Shown here: piece after piece, positions 10,073-20,286 of the stretch
How the letters are laid out: every line of letters starts with the position of its first letter
How positions within the stretch are numbered: position 1 is the first letter of the stretch
From: Smittium mucronatum
Lineage: Eukaryota; Kickxellomycota; Harpellomycetes; Harpellales; Legeriomycetaceae
Assembly: GCA_001953115.1 (NCBI GenBank)
Contig: LSSL01001743.1
Span: forward strand, 1 to 20,892
Length of the DNA stretch: 20,892 nt
Direction of reading: 5' to 3'
Notes under the pieces: generated by a model
Seen by the model: the letters and a program-made list of their open reading frames with translations, nothing else
Databases searched by the model: none
Told to the model about the DNA's origin: nothing
Translations under genes and position numbers: made by a program

Positions 10073-10637
10073 TTATTGGTTAAAATCTAATTGTTCTTAG
10101 GTATTGATATATTTTGCTTTTTGATTGGTATAAATAGTTATTTAGTCCAATAATAACGCTTTTGATATTTTCATAAAAAAACCCCCCCAGCAAATCTAAA
10201 AAAAGAGTCTATTGCTATGAAAACCCCTGTAAATATTTTTTATTAACAATTAAAAATTAGGTATCACTTAATAAAAACACATCAAATGTATGATTATTTC
10301 GCGTAAATGGATTAAATTGACGAATTTATAAAAAAAAAGTAATTCAATTAGAAGTTATCATATAAAAAATAGTTTTATTAATAGTAAAAGAATTGATAGT
10401 AAAAGTAAAAAATCTATATGGAGAGATAAATGGATATTTTACATTTTCTTTTGAAATTTTTTTTATGTTTAGTTTCCAATAAAAATATATCTATTTATAT
10501 AATTTAAATAATGATTCCTTTTTCCTGTAAATAAATATCATTTGCTTCAGTATCCTCAAATTTTATTCCTCAAAACACTAATTTTAAAGAAAAACCACGA
10601 AATAATCGTCTATTAGACTATAATTTGGAACGAAAAT
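10073..10637. repeat. Left copy of a 565-bp duplication abutting the assembly gap
   Basis: This segment recurs at 10722-11286 with a constant offset of 649 bases. The start, the A7C7 landmark (C7 at 10182-10188) and the end all line up, and I saw no difference. It stops exactly at the first N. The content is AT-rich with no gene. The best reading is the end of one contig. Confidence 0.95.
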
Positions 10638-10721
10638 NNNNNNNNNNNNNNNNNNNNNNNNNNNNNNNNNNNNNNNNNNNNNNNNNNNNNNNNNNNNNNN
10701 NNNNNNNNNNNNNNNNNNNNN
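10638..10721. other. Assembly gap of 84 N
   Basis: Eighty-four undetermined bases. Because both flanks carry the same 565-bp sequence, the gap probably has no real length. Confidence 0.98.
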
Positions 10722-11286
10722 TTATTGGTTAAAATCTAATTGTTCTTAGGTATTGATATATTTTGCTTTTTGATTGGTATAAATAGTTATTTAGTCCAAT
10801 AATAACGCTTTTGATATTTTCATAAAAAAACCCCCCCAGCAAATCTAAAAAAAGAGTCTATTGCTATGAAAACCCCTGTAAATATTTTTTATTAACAATT
10901 AAAAATTAGGTATCACTTAATAAAAACACATCAAATGTATGATTATTTCGCGTAAATGGATTAAATTGACGAATTTATAAAAAAAAAGTAATTCAATTAG
11001 AAGTTATCATATAAAAAATAGTTTTATTAATAGTAAAAGAATTGATAGTAAAAGTAAAAAATCTATATGGAGAGATAAATGGATATTTTACATTTTCTTT
11101 TGAAATTTTTTTTATGTTTAGTTTCCAATAAAAATATATCTATTTATATAATTTAAATAATGATTCCTTTTTCCTGTAAATAAATATCATTTGCTTCAGT
11201 ATCCTCAAATTTTATTCCTCAAAACACTAATTTTAAAGAAAAACCACGAAATAATCGTCTATTAGACTATAATTTGGAACGAAAAT
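10722..11286. repeat. Right copy of the 565-bp duplication
   Basis: Begins directly after the last N with TTATTGGTT, as the left copy does, and ends with GAAAAT. Unique sequence continues from 11287. An overlap between two contigs that the scaffolder did not merge explains both exact boundaries; a true tandem duplication with a collapsed middle is the alternative. Confidence 0.95.
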
Positions 11287-13146
11287 GATTAATTCTCAAA
11301 CTCTGACAAGGGAAAATAAATTTTTATATAAAAATGATTGAAAATTATGAGATCATTAAATAATATTTCATGTCTTTATATTTTTATATTTTTTGTAAAA
11401 TAGCCTTTATACTCAATACTATGTTGTTAATTATATTTTTTTCGAATCGAGCTAATATCAAGGTTTTTATAATGCGAAATAATGACACATTTTGTCTCAA
11501 AAATGGTTGTTATTATTAAAATAAATTTTCTTCCTGAAAAAATATCAACATCTATTAAAAAATTATAATAAATAACAGTTTAGTCTAGGTTAAAAAATAT
11601 TAGATAAATATTGATAATAAATTTAATTATTAAATTGTTATTATTTTCATAAGATTTATTAAATATCCAAGATTATTTAAATAGGATAGCACCTATTGAT
11701 GAAGAAAAAAGAATCAATTTTTTTTAAAAAAACTATGATGAATTAAATTAAAAATAAATAAATAATAAAACTCAATATAAAATAATTTTGGAAAGTAAGA
11801 GAGAATTTTAGATAATAAAATAATATTGAGAACTGAAGTTTGATAAACCCAAATCTAATCTATTATTATTTTTGATTTTTTTGGATATTCGTGTAGTTTT
11901 TTTTTGTATTAGAGTAATTGATTTAATAATTTAGAGTTAATTATCTTTTACATTCCAGTAAAGTGAGCTCGCTTTTTTTCTTTCGTCAAAATTATAACTA
12001 CAAAACAATTTTTTTCAGTGCGTTACAGTCAGGTTTACTAATAAAAATATATATCCACTAAATCTTTATGAAAGACAATTGAATTCACCAAAATGAACAC
12101 CTTTGATTTTTTTTGATAATTTTTTCAAAATCCCACTATCACGTGCAAATTCTAAATTAGGATGCATTTTTACCCTGAGGTATTACTTGCAGCATAAATA
12201 GGACGCTTTTTTTTGAATTAGTTATTTTATTATAGTTTTTTTTAGTATGGAGTCTACACTGAATATGAGAATTAACAATTTTCAATGATTTTTTTTGAAA
12301 ATGCACTGTATTCGTGGATTTTAATCACTGTCATCTATTTACTAAGTTTTTTATTTTTCAAGGCTGTTATTAGCAGATGGTTCAAAAATACTGTATCACT
12401 AATACCAATTTATGTCGAAGTTTAAATAAAGCTCTCCTATGTTATACACGATATAAATCAGTAAATTTAAATTCCTCTAATTCATAAAAAACAATACTTT
12501 CGTTCTTTTAAATATTTCAGGTTTGTTAATAATCGCACTATCTATAGATCATGTTAATCTTTCTCTTAAACCTATCATTCTTACGCTCATATTTTTTTTT
12601 TAAAAAAGATTATTTCCCAAATTAAACAAGCGATTTGCTATTAAATTTTTGAATTAAAACTTTTTATCACTTTATTTATCCTTTTTAGCGAGTTTAGGAT
12701 TAAATTTTATACGCTTTTGGATAAATTATTATACTATGTTTTCCTTTTTAAAACACCTAATACCCAAAGATACAATTTTTTAACCATTTCTGACAATTTA
12801 AATTGATATTAGAATGACTTTTTGATATAACTTTGTGATATCAGCGATTATAACATTATATCCACAATATAAGAGCTTGGTGGTAGATTATATGATTTTT
12901 TGAATAGTTAGATAACACAACTACCATAATTTTAGATGTTACCATCACTCTCAATTCATTTACATCAGAATAAAAGTCCACAATTTATACTTTATAAGTC
13001 TTGTTATTTTTTCAAAAACATCTCAAACTTCATCAAATTAATCAGTAGTTCTAGAATTGGCCTTATTATTTTTTATTTTTTATTAATTAATTTTAGAATA
13101 TAGTTTATCTATTTTATTTTAATACCAAAATTATCCAACTCTCTCT
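11287..13146. other. AT-rich stretch without a supported gene
   Basis: G+C rises a little from about 12300. Between 12480 and 12780 one plus-strand frame has only three stops in about 100 codons and reads hydrophobic. The minus strand over 12960-12690 also reads plausibly. Both cannot be right and neither is statistically unusual, so I call no gene here. Confidence 0.5.
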
Positions 13147-13617
13147 TTATAATTTCCTATTAACTTCAAGCTAATGGAGCTCTGAAATATTTTCTTTTGA
13201 ATAAGATTTCTCTAAAGGAAAACGAAAATTATAGCGATTATTGGCCTGGTGTGTTTTAGTTATACCATCATATAACAAATCCACCCTTACTCATATAAAA
13301 AAACTTTTTTTTGGAGCTTCTTAAAAAGAAAATTTTGGTTTTATAACACCATAGATATTTTGAGTATTATGCAACAAAAAACCAATTTTTACTCTCATAA
13401 ATATCATGCCCTATAAAATCTCAATCGATCTCTTCCCACTCATATATTTTAATGATTTTATTTAAAATATATTGAATCTGATTGTTATTTTATAAATATG
13501 AGACGGTAATATAATCAGAAATAGGGAAATTTTGATCTCTTTTATATTAAAAAACACTTTAAACTTGAATTTGAGATCCGTAAAATTCCCATAAACTTTT
13601 TTAAAGATTTTTTTAAG
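13147..13617 (-). pseudogene. Possible gene relic on the minus strand, unknown
   Basis: A single minus-strand frame from 13617 to the TAA at 13149-13147 spans 157 codons with five internal stops (13464, 13413, 13323, 13293, 13173), against about 13 expected. Residue content is varied in the distal half (for example VDLLYDGITKTHQANNRY and FRFPLEKSYSKENISEL), with Asp, Glu, Gly, His and Gln that AT-rich noise gives less often. No frameshift is needed within it. No start codon or family is recognised. It begins beside an AT palindrome and a hairpin. The stop count is only mildly low (roughly one chance in 30 for a chosen frame). Confidence 0.3.
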
Positions 13618-13691
13618 TTATAATATATATTATAATATAGATTTAATTTTAAGCATTTTTATTTTACGTTTATTTTTTTTAAAAAATGCTT
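13618..13691. repeat. AT palindrome and 10-bp inverted repeat
   Basis: TTATAATATATATTATAA (13618-13635) is a perfect 18-bp palindrome. It is followed by the arms AAGCATTTTT (13651-13660) and AAAAATGCTT (13682-13691), a perfect 10-bp inverted repeat with a 21-base spacer. The pair could be cruciform- or hairpin-forming. No gene end supports a terminator role. Confidence 0.7.
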
Positions 13692-15591
13692 GCACATTTA
13701 TTAGTAATTATTTTAATTTATATCATTAATAAAAATATTTCATAAAGTTTTATAAAATTGAATTTTTTTATACAAAATAGTGTAAAATTAATTTCTTTCC
13801 TTTTTTATTAATGCAGATCACTCTGGATAAAAAAATTTAAATTTAAATATTGATTTATTCAAAAAATGATTCTAAAAAATAGAGAAAGAATGAATTTTAA
13901 TTTCAATAAAATATTGAAAATCAGTTGTAATTTAAGTTCCATTGAAAAAAGCAGAAATTCTATTAAAACTAAAGAAACCAATTTCCTCATAAATTCGATA
14001 TCTTTATAATATTTTTTTAATTTTTTAGATTTTCTTTGCTATAATTTATAATCATATTTTTATTTTTAATATTATATTTTTAATTTAAATATATTATTAT
14101 TATTATTGTAGTATAAATATTCCTATTCAATTTTGAATAAAATTTGAAGAGTTTATCAGTATATCATTTCATATTATTTAACGATTTATATTAGTCACAA
14201 AATATAGTCTTATTTTTTTTTTTTCTTTATTTTTCACAAATAATCTGTTTATTGCCTCGGAATTTAAATGAATTTTCAAAAAAAATTAAATTTCATCAAA
14301 AGCACAACTTTTCAATAGAAATATTTTCCAATGACAATTTCTCTAATTTTTTCCTGCACATGAAATTCAAAAAAAAAAATTTTATGTAAAAAATTTGTAT
14401 AGACCCATCTTTTCTTTGAAAATGAAGTCTTCTCCATTCAGAATTTTTATATTACGAAAATAAATACAGTCTGAAGCCTTCTTTGAAAATGAAATAAGTA
14501 CTAATTATCCTGTTACACACTTTAATTTTTTTTATAATTTAATAAACCTGGTATGACATGGAAGAGTTTTGAAAAACGCACATAAAGTGACAAAAAAAAG
14601 AAAAATTCTGAAAATTTTGATGATGAAAATAAAAGAGCGCTCGCATTCCATTTTTATTTAGAGTTTTACGAAATAAATATATTAAAATATTTAAGTTCTT
14701 TATTAAATTTTATATATTATTCGAGAAAAATAAAGAAGTACTGAAAATTGATTTTGAAATATTAATTGGAGCCAAGTGTTTTTTTATTTGTATTTATTTC
14801 ACAAATTTTAAATAAAAATGATTTCAAATAGATTAAGTTATCTAAATATTCAATTATCCATTCCCTATTTTAAACGAATTGTAGTTTTCAGTTAATATTT
14901 GGAGTTTTTTGAGAAATGGATATACACTTATTTTAGGTTATTTACGCCAAAAGTTAAGAATAGCCTTTTATGACATCCCTCTGTGCATTTTTAGGTTTTT
15001 TTAAGGGTTTTTATAGCTTAATTTTAATATTTCCAAAAAAAAATGATGATATATTGCTGGACTTATTATAACCAAACCTCTTAAAAACACTCCAAAAACT
15101 TATTTTTCATCAAATAAATTCACCAAATGAACTAAATCGCTTGACTTTTCTATTAAAATAACTTCAAAAGCGATACCAAAGCCTATGGATGGAAAAAAAG
15201 CCAGAGAAATTGGATTATAAAAAATCTTTCTTATAGATTTATCCACTGAGTAATTAAACTTATTTTTCAACTAAAACTCTAAAAGGTCCTGTATAGGCTT
15301 TGAAAAAACTTTGAAATAAACAAAATGATACTCAGTACAAAAAAAGGAATTAAGTTTTTGATTTAATTATTGAAGATTTGAAATAAGATGTTGCTCTTTT
15401 CGGGGAGCCCTTATATAACCTTTCTCTGAAGGATTAAGCATCAATAATATACAGTGCCAATTAATAGTTTTATTTACATATTTATATAACAATTAGATAA
15501 AATGGAGTAGAAATAAGTATTAAAAAAATATATGGATGGAAAATATTTAAGGGGAATACTTAAAAGTTCCATTAAAAAACCATTGATGAAA
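13692..15591. other. AT-rich stretch without a supported gene
   Basis: Includes an ATT microsatellite at about 14092-14107 and a 15-base direct repeat (14412-14426 and 14479-14493). Between 15120 and 15540 G+C is somewhat higher and translations look varied in several frames, but stop density is at the random level (11 in 140 codons in the best-looking plus frame), so no gene is called. Confidence 0.5.
14412..14493. repeat. 15-base direct repeat, two copies
   Basis: TTCTTTGAAAATGAA occurs at 14412-14426 and 14479-14493, 67 bases apart. It may be the trace of a short duplication. Confidence 0.8.
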
Positions 15592-16300
15592 TTAGCACAA
15601 AACTTCGAGGTTTTTTTGAGTACAAAATATCATTAATTTATTTTTTATTGTTTCACCTAAACTTAAATAAGTCAAATATCTTTTATTTTTCAATTCTAGA
15701 AATTTTAGAAATTTATTTGCGGGAATTTCTGATAAATTTTCAATATTTTTCTGTCCCAAAAAAAATTTTTTCTCACAATTTATCATATTATTTAGAGTAT
15801 TTATTTCTGGAGTTTCGGCAAAAAATTGGATTTGACTGAGCCTAAATATTCTCTAATAATAAATCTTGTATTTTCATTTTTATTCTCGATGCATTTTTTC
15901 TTAATCCTATTTTTTAAATTTATAACACCCATTGATTCGAAATCACTTAAGCAATCATTCACAAAGTCATAGATCACTCGAAGTGGGACATCATTTTTTT
16001 TAGCATTTTACCTATGGGTTTTTAATGTCATATTAGATGATGTTGCTATTTTTCATATTAGTGATTATTTTTTTATATCCCCTAAATCCTTTGTAAAAAA
16101 AAGCCATTTCATTCCCGTTCCTGAAAATAGGCTTGAGAATTTCAACAGAGTCTTCGGTTTTATTATTAGTTTTGAGATAAGGTGTATTTAAACTTATGAC
16201 AGAAATTTAGATATTGTATCTAAATAAAAAAATATAATAATTTTTCTATAAAAAAGCGTATTGAATATAATTTTTTACTAAATTTTAAGGTAAAAAACAT
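15592..16300 (-). pseudogene. Gene relic on the minus strand, unknown protein
   Basis: Three consecutive stop-free minus-strand runs abut or overlap: 16206-16033 (57 codons, with KTEDSVEILKPIFRNGNEMA), 16007-15801 (68 codons, with VPLRVIYDFVNDCLSDFE) and 15852-15592 (86 codons, with KNIENLSEIPANKFLKF, stop TAA 15594-15592). One in-frame stop (16035-16033) and two frame changes, one beside an A run, join them. An ATG at 16300-16298 opens a short hydrophobic-basic run in another frame and could be the old start. Together they would make a protein of about 200-235 residues with mixed charged content and no long hydrophobic segment beyond the N-terminus. This is the best-supported relic after the transposase, because three such runs in tandem are unlikely by chance. 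No family recognised. Confidence 0.5.
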
Positions 16301-17664
16301 TTTACTTGTCAATAAAAAATAAAAATTACTAATCTATATGAAATTTCGTGATAAAATTTTCTTTCTAAAAAAAAATTATTTTTTATTATATGAATCTTTA
16401 ACAGGTCCATGACTTAATTAGGAAATAAAATTCATAAAAAATAATGAAAAGCTGCTAAAATAATATAATAGAGTGGTTTTTTTAATTATTTACATTTTAT
16501 GATATAATTAAACAAATATTTGGGCTTCTAATTCAAAATTTTGGATCATAAATATATAATTTCTAGGTTTAATAAAGATTTATAAACATGGATTTTTATT
16601 ATAGAAGGCACTTGCTTATTTTTTTTGGATTAAATATCCATTTGATAAATTTTTCATTTGTACGGACTAATTGGTAAAAAAATCTTTAGTATATTAGTCT
16701 TTGGGTGAAATATTGTAGAACCGATTTATATATATATATCCATTCACGATTCATATCAAATCCACTTGGACGTCATAACCACCAAAATAAAATAGTATCT
16801 AATCAAAGAAAATTTCCAATTTAATGAAAAAAATTTAATTAAATTTTACAAAAATGTAAAAAAAGTTTATTTATTTAACTTTTCTCGATAATTTGCAAAA
16901 TAAATATCGTATTGTCAAAATTAGAATTTTGAATATATAAAAACTAAAAAAATAGCTATAATAATATAATTGATTTTTTGTGTGTGTTTCCTAATCCAAA
17001 AAATAAATCCAGAATTATTTTTTTTATTATAATTTCACATACAAAAATGTACTTAAAATCATTTTTTTACAACTGTCCAATTTAAATAAGATTAAATTAC
17101 TCTTGGTTTTCCGAAGTGAAAAATATTATATATCTTTTCAAGATATAAATATAAATACGCTTCTTAATTTTGAGAAGTTAACTTTTTAAATTTAGTTTTC
17201 ATTTCCAATTTACTTTATTCCACCTTCTTAAGTTATAGTAAAACCTGATCCTTAAAGTTATGAAAATTTTCAAAATATACATAAATATATTCAAGCTTAT
17301 TAAGAATCACACTTACAAATATATTTAACTATTAAAGTTTTAATAAACTTACCGAGTGAATTTCTAGTTTTTTTTTAAAAAAATTGAAATTTTCGTTCCA
17401 GCTTTTATAATTTAAATAAAAAATGTCCGATATTAATCAAATAATACTTGGATTACGAAGTGAGATGATAATTTTTAAATTACTTATCTTTTAATATTTC
17501 AAATAATTTTTGAGTAGACAAAAATTTGATCCCACAGATTTTTTATCAGATATCTTTCAAATGAAAAAAATCATCTAGATTGGTTATATCAGACATAATT
17601 ATAAATAAGTGATACCAAAATTTGAATGGCTGAATTTTGTTTTACATTTTGTTTTTACATTTAA
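16301..17664. other. AT-rich stretch without a supported gene
   Basis: Homopolymer-rich. An ATG at 17423-17425 opens a 23-codon frame (MSDINQIILGLRSEM) that could be the displaced start of the relic beginning at 17665, but the frames differ and the intervening sequence has many stops. Nothing else seen. Confidence 0.5.
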
Positions 17665-18234
17665 TTAGTTTTTACAGAGACCTCTAAATTGAGTGATATG
17701 GATATATTTTTCGTGAATCAAGGAGTTCCAAAGCCTGAAAATAATTTATTAAATCAAACTTTTACTATATATGTATATGAGTATAATTTTCCAGCTTATA
17801 TCTGTGAGACCAGATTTTATAATGGATATTTCCCAATAAACAATAAAATTTTGGAATTTATCCAAAAGAATTGATTTATAAAATCTAATTATGGATTTTT
17901 CGGCTACCAAAAGTAAAAAAAAAAAGTTGTTATTCGAAGATTTATATGTAATTTATGAATCTAAAGAATAAATCCACCGTTTAATAGTCCTATAAATATT
18001 TATGGAATTATCGATAAATGCAGGAGTTTTCCTGGAATGGTATTACATCTTTTATTGATTATAGTATATATATATATTTTAATAACAGTATTTATCTCTA
18101 ATTATAAAGTTTTCTTTTGGTTTTTTCTGGATCCATTAAACTTCAATTTAACTCCCCTTTTAAGCCATTTTTTTCTCAAAAATACTGTTTTCAGAAATAA
18201 TCTCAATAAAATTTTATATATTACCTTTTAATAA
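17665..18234 (+). pseudogene. Gene relic with a C-terminal hydrophobic region, unknown
   Basis: One plus-strand frame carries 69 stop-free codons (17665-17871, stop TGA 17872-17874) and then 90 (17962-18231, stop TAA 18232-18234). Four stops lie between 17872 and 17961. The first part is polar and varied (FFVNQGVPKPENNLLNQ, then YICETRFYNGYFPINN). The second contains a strongly hydrophobic segment at about 18037-18130 (VLHLLLIIVYIYILITVFI), consistent with a membrane anchor. The shared frame on both sides argues for one decayed gene rather than two chance runs. The start is unclear: an internal ATG lies at 17698. No family recognised. Confidence 0.4.
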
Positions 18235-18952
18235 ATAGTTTTTAATTATTTTTTGCGAAATTTGGAATTAAAATTTAAAATATGGCTTATTTACTCGATA
18301 ATTCTCCTGTCTTTTTGTAAAAAAAAAACTTTGAATTATCGAAAAAATTTCTAATAATAAAATTTTTAAGAATTCAAATAATAAATTGATAAACCACTTT
18401 TAACTCAATAGATAAAATTTAAATTTAAATGATATCTGTTAAATTTTTTCTTATAAAAACCTCATAAGTTTATAAATTTCAATGTATTTTTAATTTAATC
18501 AAAAATCCGATTTTTAGTGGAAAAAATTAGGGTAAATAGCTGAGAGATTTTTTAATTTTTTGGTTTATACATTGCTGGATTTTTTTCGAGATATTATTAC
18601 TTAAACTTAAATGTAAATTAAATTCTGCGTGTATCTGCACTTTTTAAATATACATAAATTTAATCCGAAATAAACGTCAAATTAAATATTTTCAAATTAA
18701 TTGTAACTTATTGAAAAAATTCTGATGTATTTTTCAAATAAATACCGATATTGATTTGTAACCCATTTTTAAATAATTGAGAGAAAGTAATAGCCATAAA
18801 GCTGCAGTAAAATTGCCTAAATAAATAAAGAGAATTAATACAGTGATAATATTACTTTTACTAATATAGTTTTACTACTTAAAACCAAAAAAAAAACATA
18901 AAAATTTAAATATAATATAATTGATTGATTGGCTTAATAAAATAGCTATTTC
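18235..18952. other. AT-rich gene-free stretch
   Basis: Nothing recognised; homopolymer-rich DNA with no run that stands out. Confidence 0.6.
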
Positions 18953-19290
18953 ATTGAAGAAATCGATTTAGAATCATTATTTTCCCAAAAAATCACAAGG
19001 CTGCCTGGAAATTAAATACATTTATATTTGTTTCCAGAATAAAATTTAACTTTATCGTTTCCTAGATACTCCAAATTTATACAGAATGATAAATAATGCT
19101 CCTTTACAAAAATAGAAAAAAGAAATTGATTGTATAGAATCGGAAAAGGGTTATATCCGAGTAGAAATTATCTTGAGTGGTTATCTAAGATTTTAGAGTA
19201 CTTTAAATATTTCCTGCAGCAATTTATACCACGTAATATTTTGTAAATCGGATTTTAAGTTTTACTTCACTTATATCTATTTTATTTTTT
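18953..19290 (+). pseudogene. Weak possible gene relic, unknown
   Basis: G+C is raised to about 30%. The frame containing ATG 19086 is open from 19050 (FLDTPNLYRMINNAPLQK), broken by TAG 19113, then continues as KKEIDCIESEKGYIRVEII and on to about 19290 with one more stop near 19185. Other frames over 18953-19060 are also open, so the reading is ambiguous. No family recognised. Confidence 0.22.
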
Positions 19291-19437
19291 TATTTTAATA
19301 AACTGGACACTTATTTTTATAATTAAATGTGCTTTTATTTAAAGGGGTTTTCCTTTTCTAATATTAGTGTCAATAAAAAAAAAATCTGTGATTCAATTTT
19401 TTTATAAAAATATTTTTTAATTAGAAATATATTTGTA

Positions 19438-19763
19438 ATGGCAAAAGTAAATTTTGATATAGACGTTGATTTTGGTCCAGATCTATTAATTATTTTTTAT
19501 TTGAATCGAAAAAATAATGCTGGTAATTTCTAATGAAAGAGCTTCTATCAATAAAAAATATAATCATGATATTTTTTCTCAATCCTCAATAGCTGAGTTT
19601 TAGATTTATTTAATTAAACATAGTGATTTTCATGTTCATTATAAAGATCTAGTTGGTGATAAAAAAAATAACATATGTTATTCCGGGAGAAAAAAAAAGA
19701 GAGGGTGGTAAGATTTATATTAATCATATAAAGGATATTATAAAGTTTTTAATTATTTTGTAA
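19438..19763 (+). pseudogene. Possible gene relic, unknown
   Basis: ATG 19438-19440 opens 31 codons with an acidic, varied start (MAKVNFDIDVDFGPDLLI) to TAA 19531. An overlapping frame from 19505 is open to TAG 19601 and then to TAA 19709 (SDFHVHYKDLVGDKKNN). A third frame carries on through an A8 run to TAA 19761-19763 (EGGKIYINHIKDIIK). Three runs in order on one strand, two frame changes and one internal stop suggest a decayed gene of about 105 codons. It is followed at once by a C11 run. No family recognised; each run alone is short. Confidence 0.35.
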
Positions 19764-19774
19764 CCCCCCCCCCC
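19764..19774. repeat. C11 homopolymer
   Basis: Eleven C in a row followed by ACCC, in DNA of about 10% C. Either a real oligo-C tract or a sequencing or assembly artefact. Confidence 0.9.
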
Positions 19775-20286
19775 ACCCTTTCATTTTTCTATTGTTAAAA
19801 TATTAAACTATTTTAATTTTATAAAATCAGAAATAAGATTTTTGCGCATTTAATGTAATTCTAGGAGGATGCGGGAGGATGGGACAAAGTAAAAAAAAAT
19901 ATAGTTTTTTCGGAGAATAGTTTTGTATTTTGCTTTATTTAAAATTTACATTTCCACATTCAAAAAGTATTTCAATAAAAAAGTTTTTTTTATTTACAAT
20001 TTTTTTGGTTTAATTTTATTTCTTTGAATCTTTATAATATATGTAATCGATTAAATTTTTTTAACTTCTCAAAATACGAAGAATAAAATTTACATGTACT
20101 ATTAAAAATCACTGATAACCTATCTTATCATTCTTTTTTTTAGTAAAAAAGACAAGCAGTTTTTTTTGACATGAGTCCATAAAGAGGTTTAGAACTTTAA
20201 TAAAAATATCCTTTTCATTTATAAATCAAAAATTTAGAATACGTATTTTTCATCCTTTTTTTTTTTTGGTAAGCTGATATAGTTTA
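19775..20286. other. AT-rich gene-free stretch
   Basis: Contains a GGAGGATGCGGGAGGATGGG-type G-rich patch at about 19864-19884 (two near copies of GGAGGATG) and otherwise homopolymer-rich DNA. No gene supported. Confidence 0.55.

Noticed and set aside
10073..11286. Biological tandem duplication or long terminal repeats of a retroelement
   Set aside because: Both copies end exactly at the N gap and carry no element features; contig overlap explains it better.
12480..12780. Plus-strand frame reading like a multi-span membrane protein, and a rival minus-strand reading over 12690-12960
   Set aside because: Both looked plausible by eye, which shows how easily AT-rich DNA misleads; neither has a significant stop deficit.
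15120..15540. Gene-like translations on both strands
   Set aside because: The best plus frame has 11 stops in about 140 codons, the random expectation.
15648..15839. 63-codon plus-strand frame
   Set aside because: Antisense to the better-supported minus-strand relic at 15592-16300.
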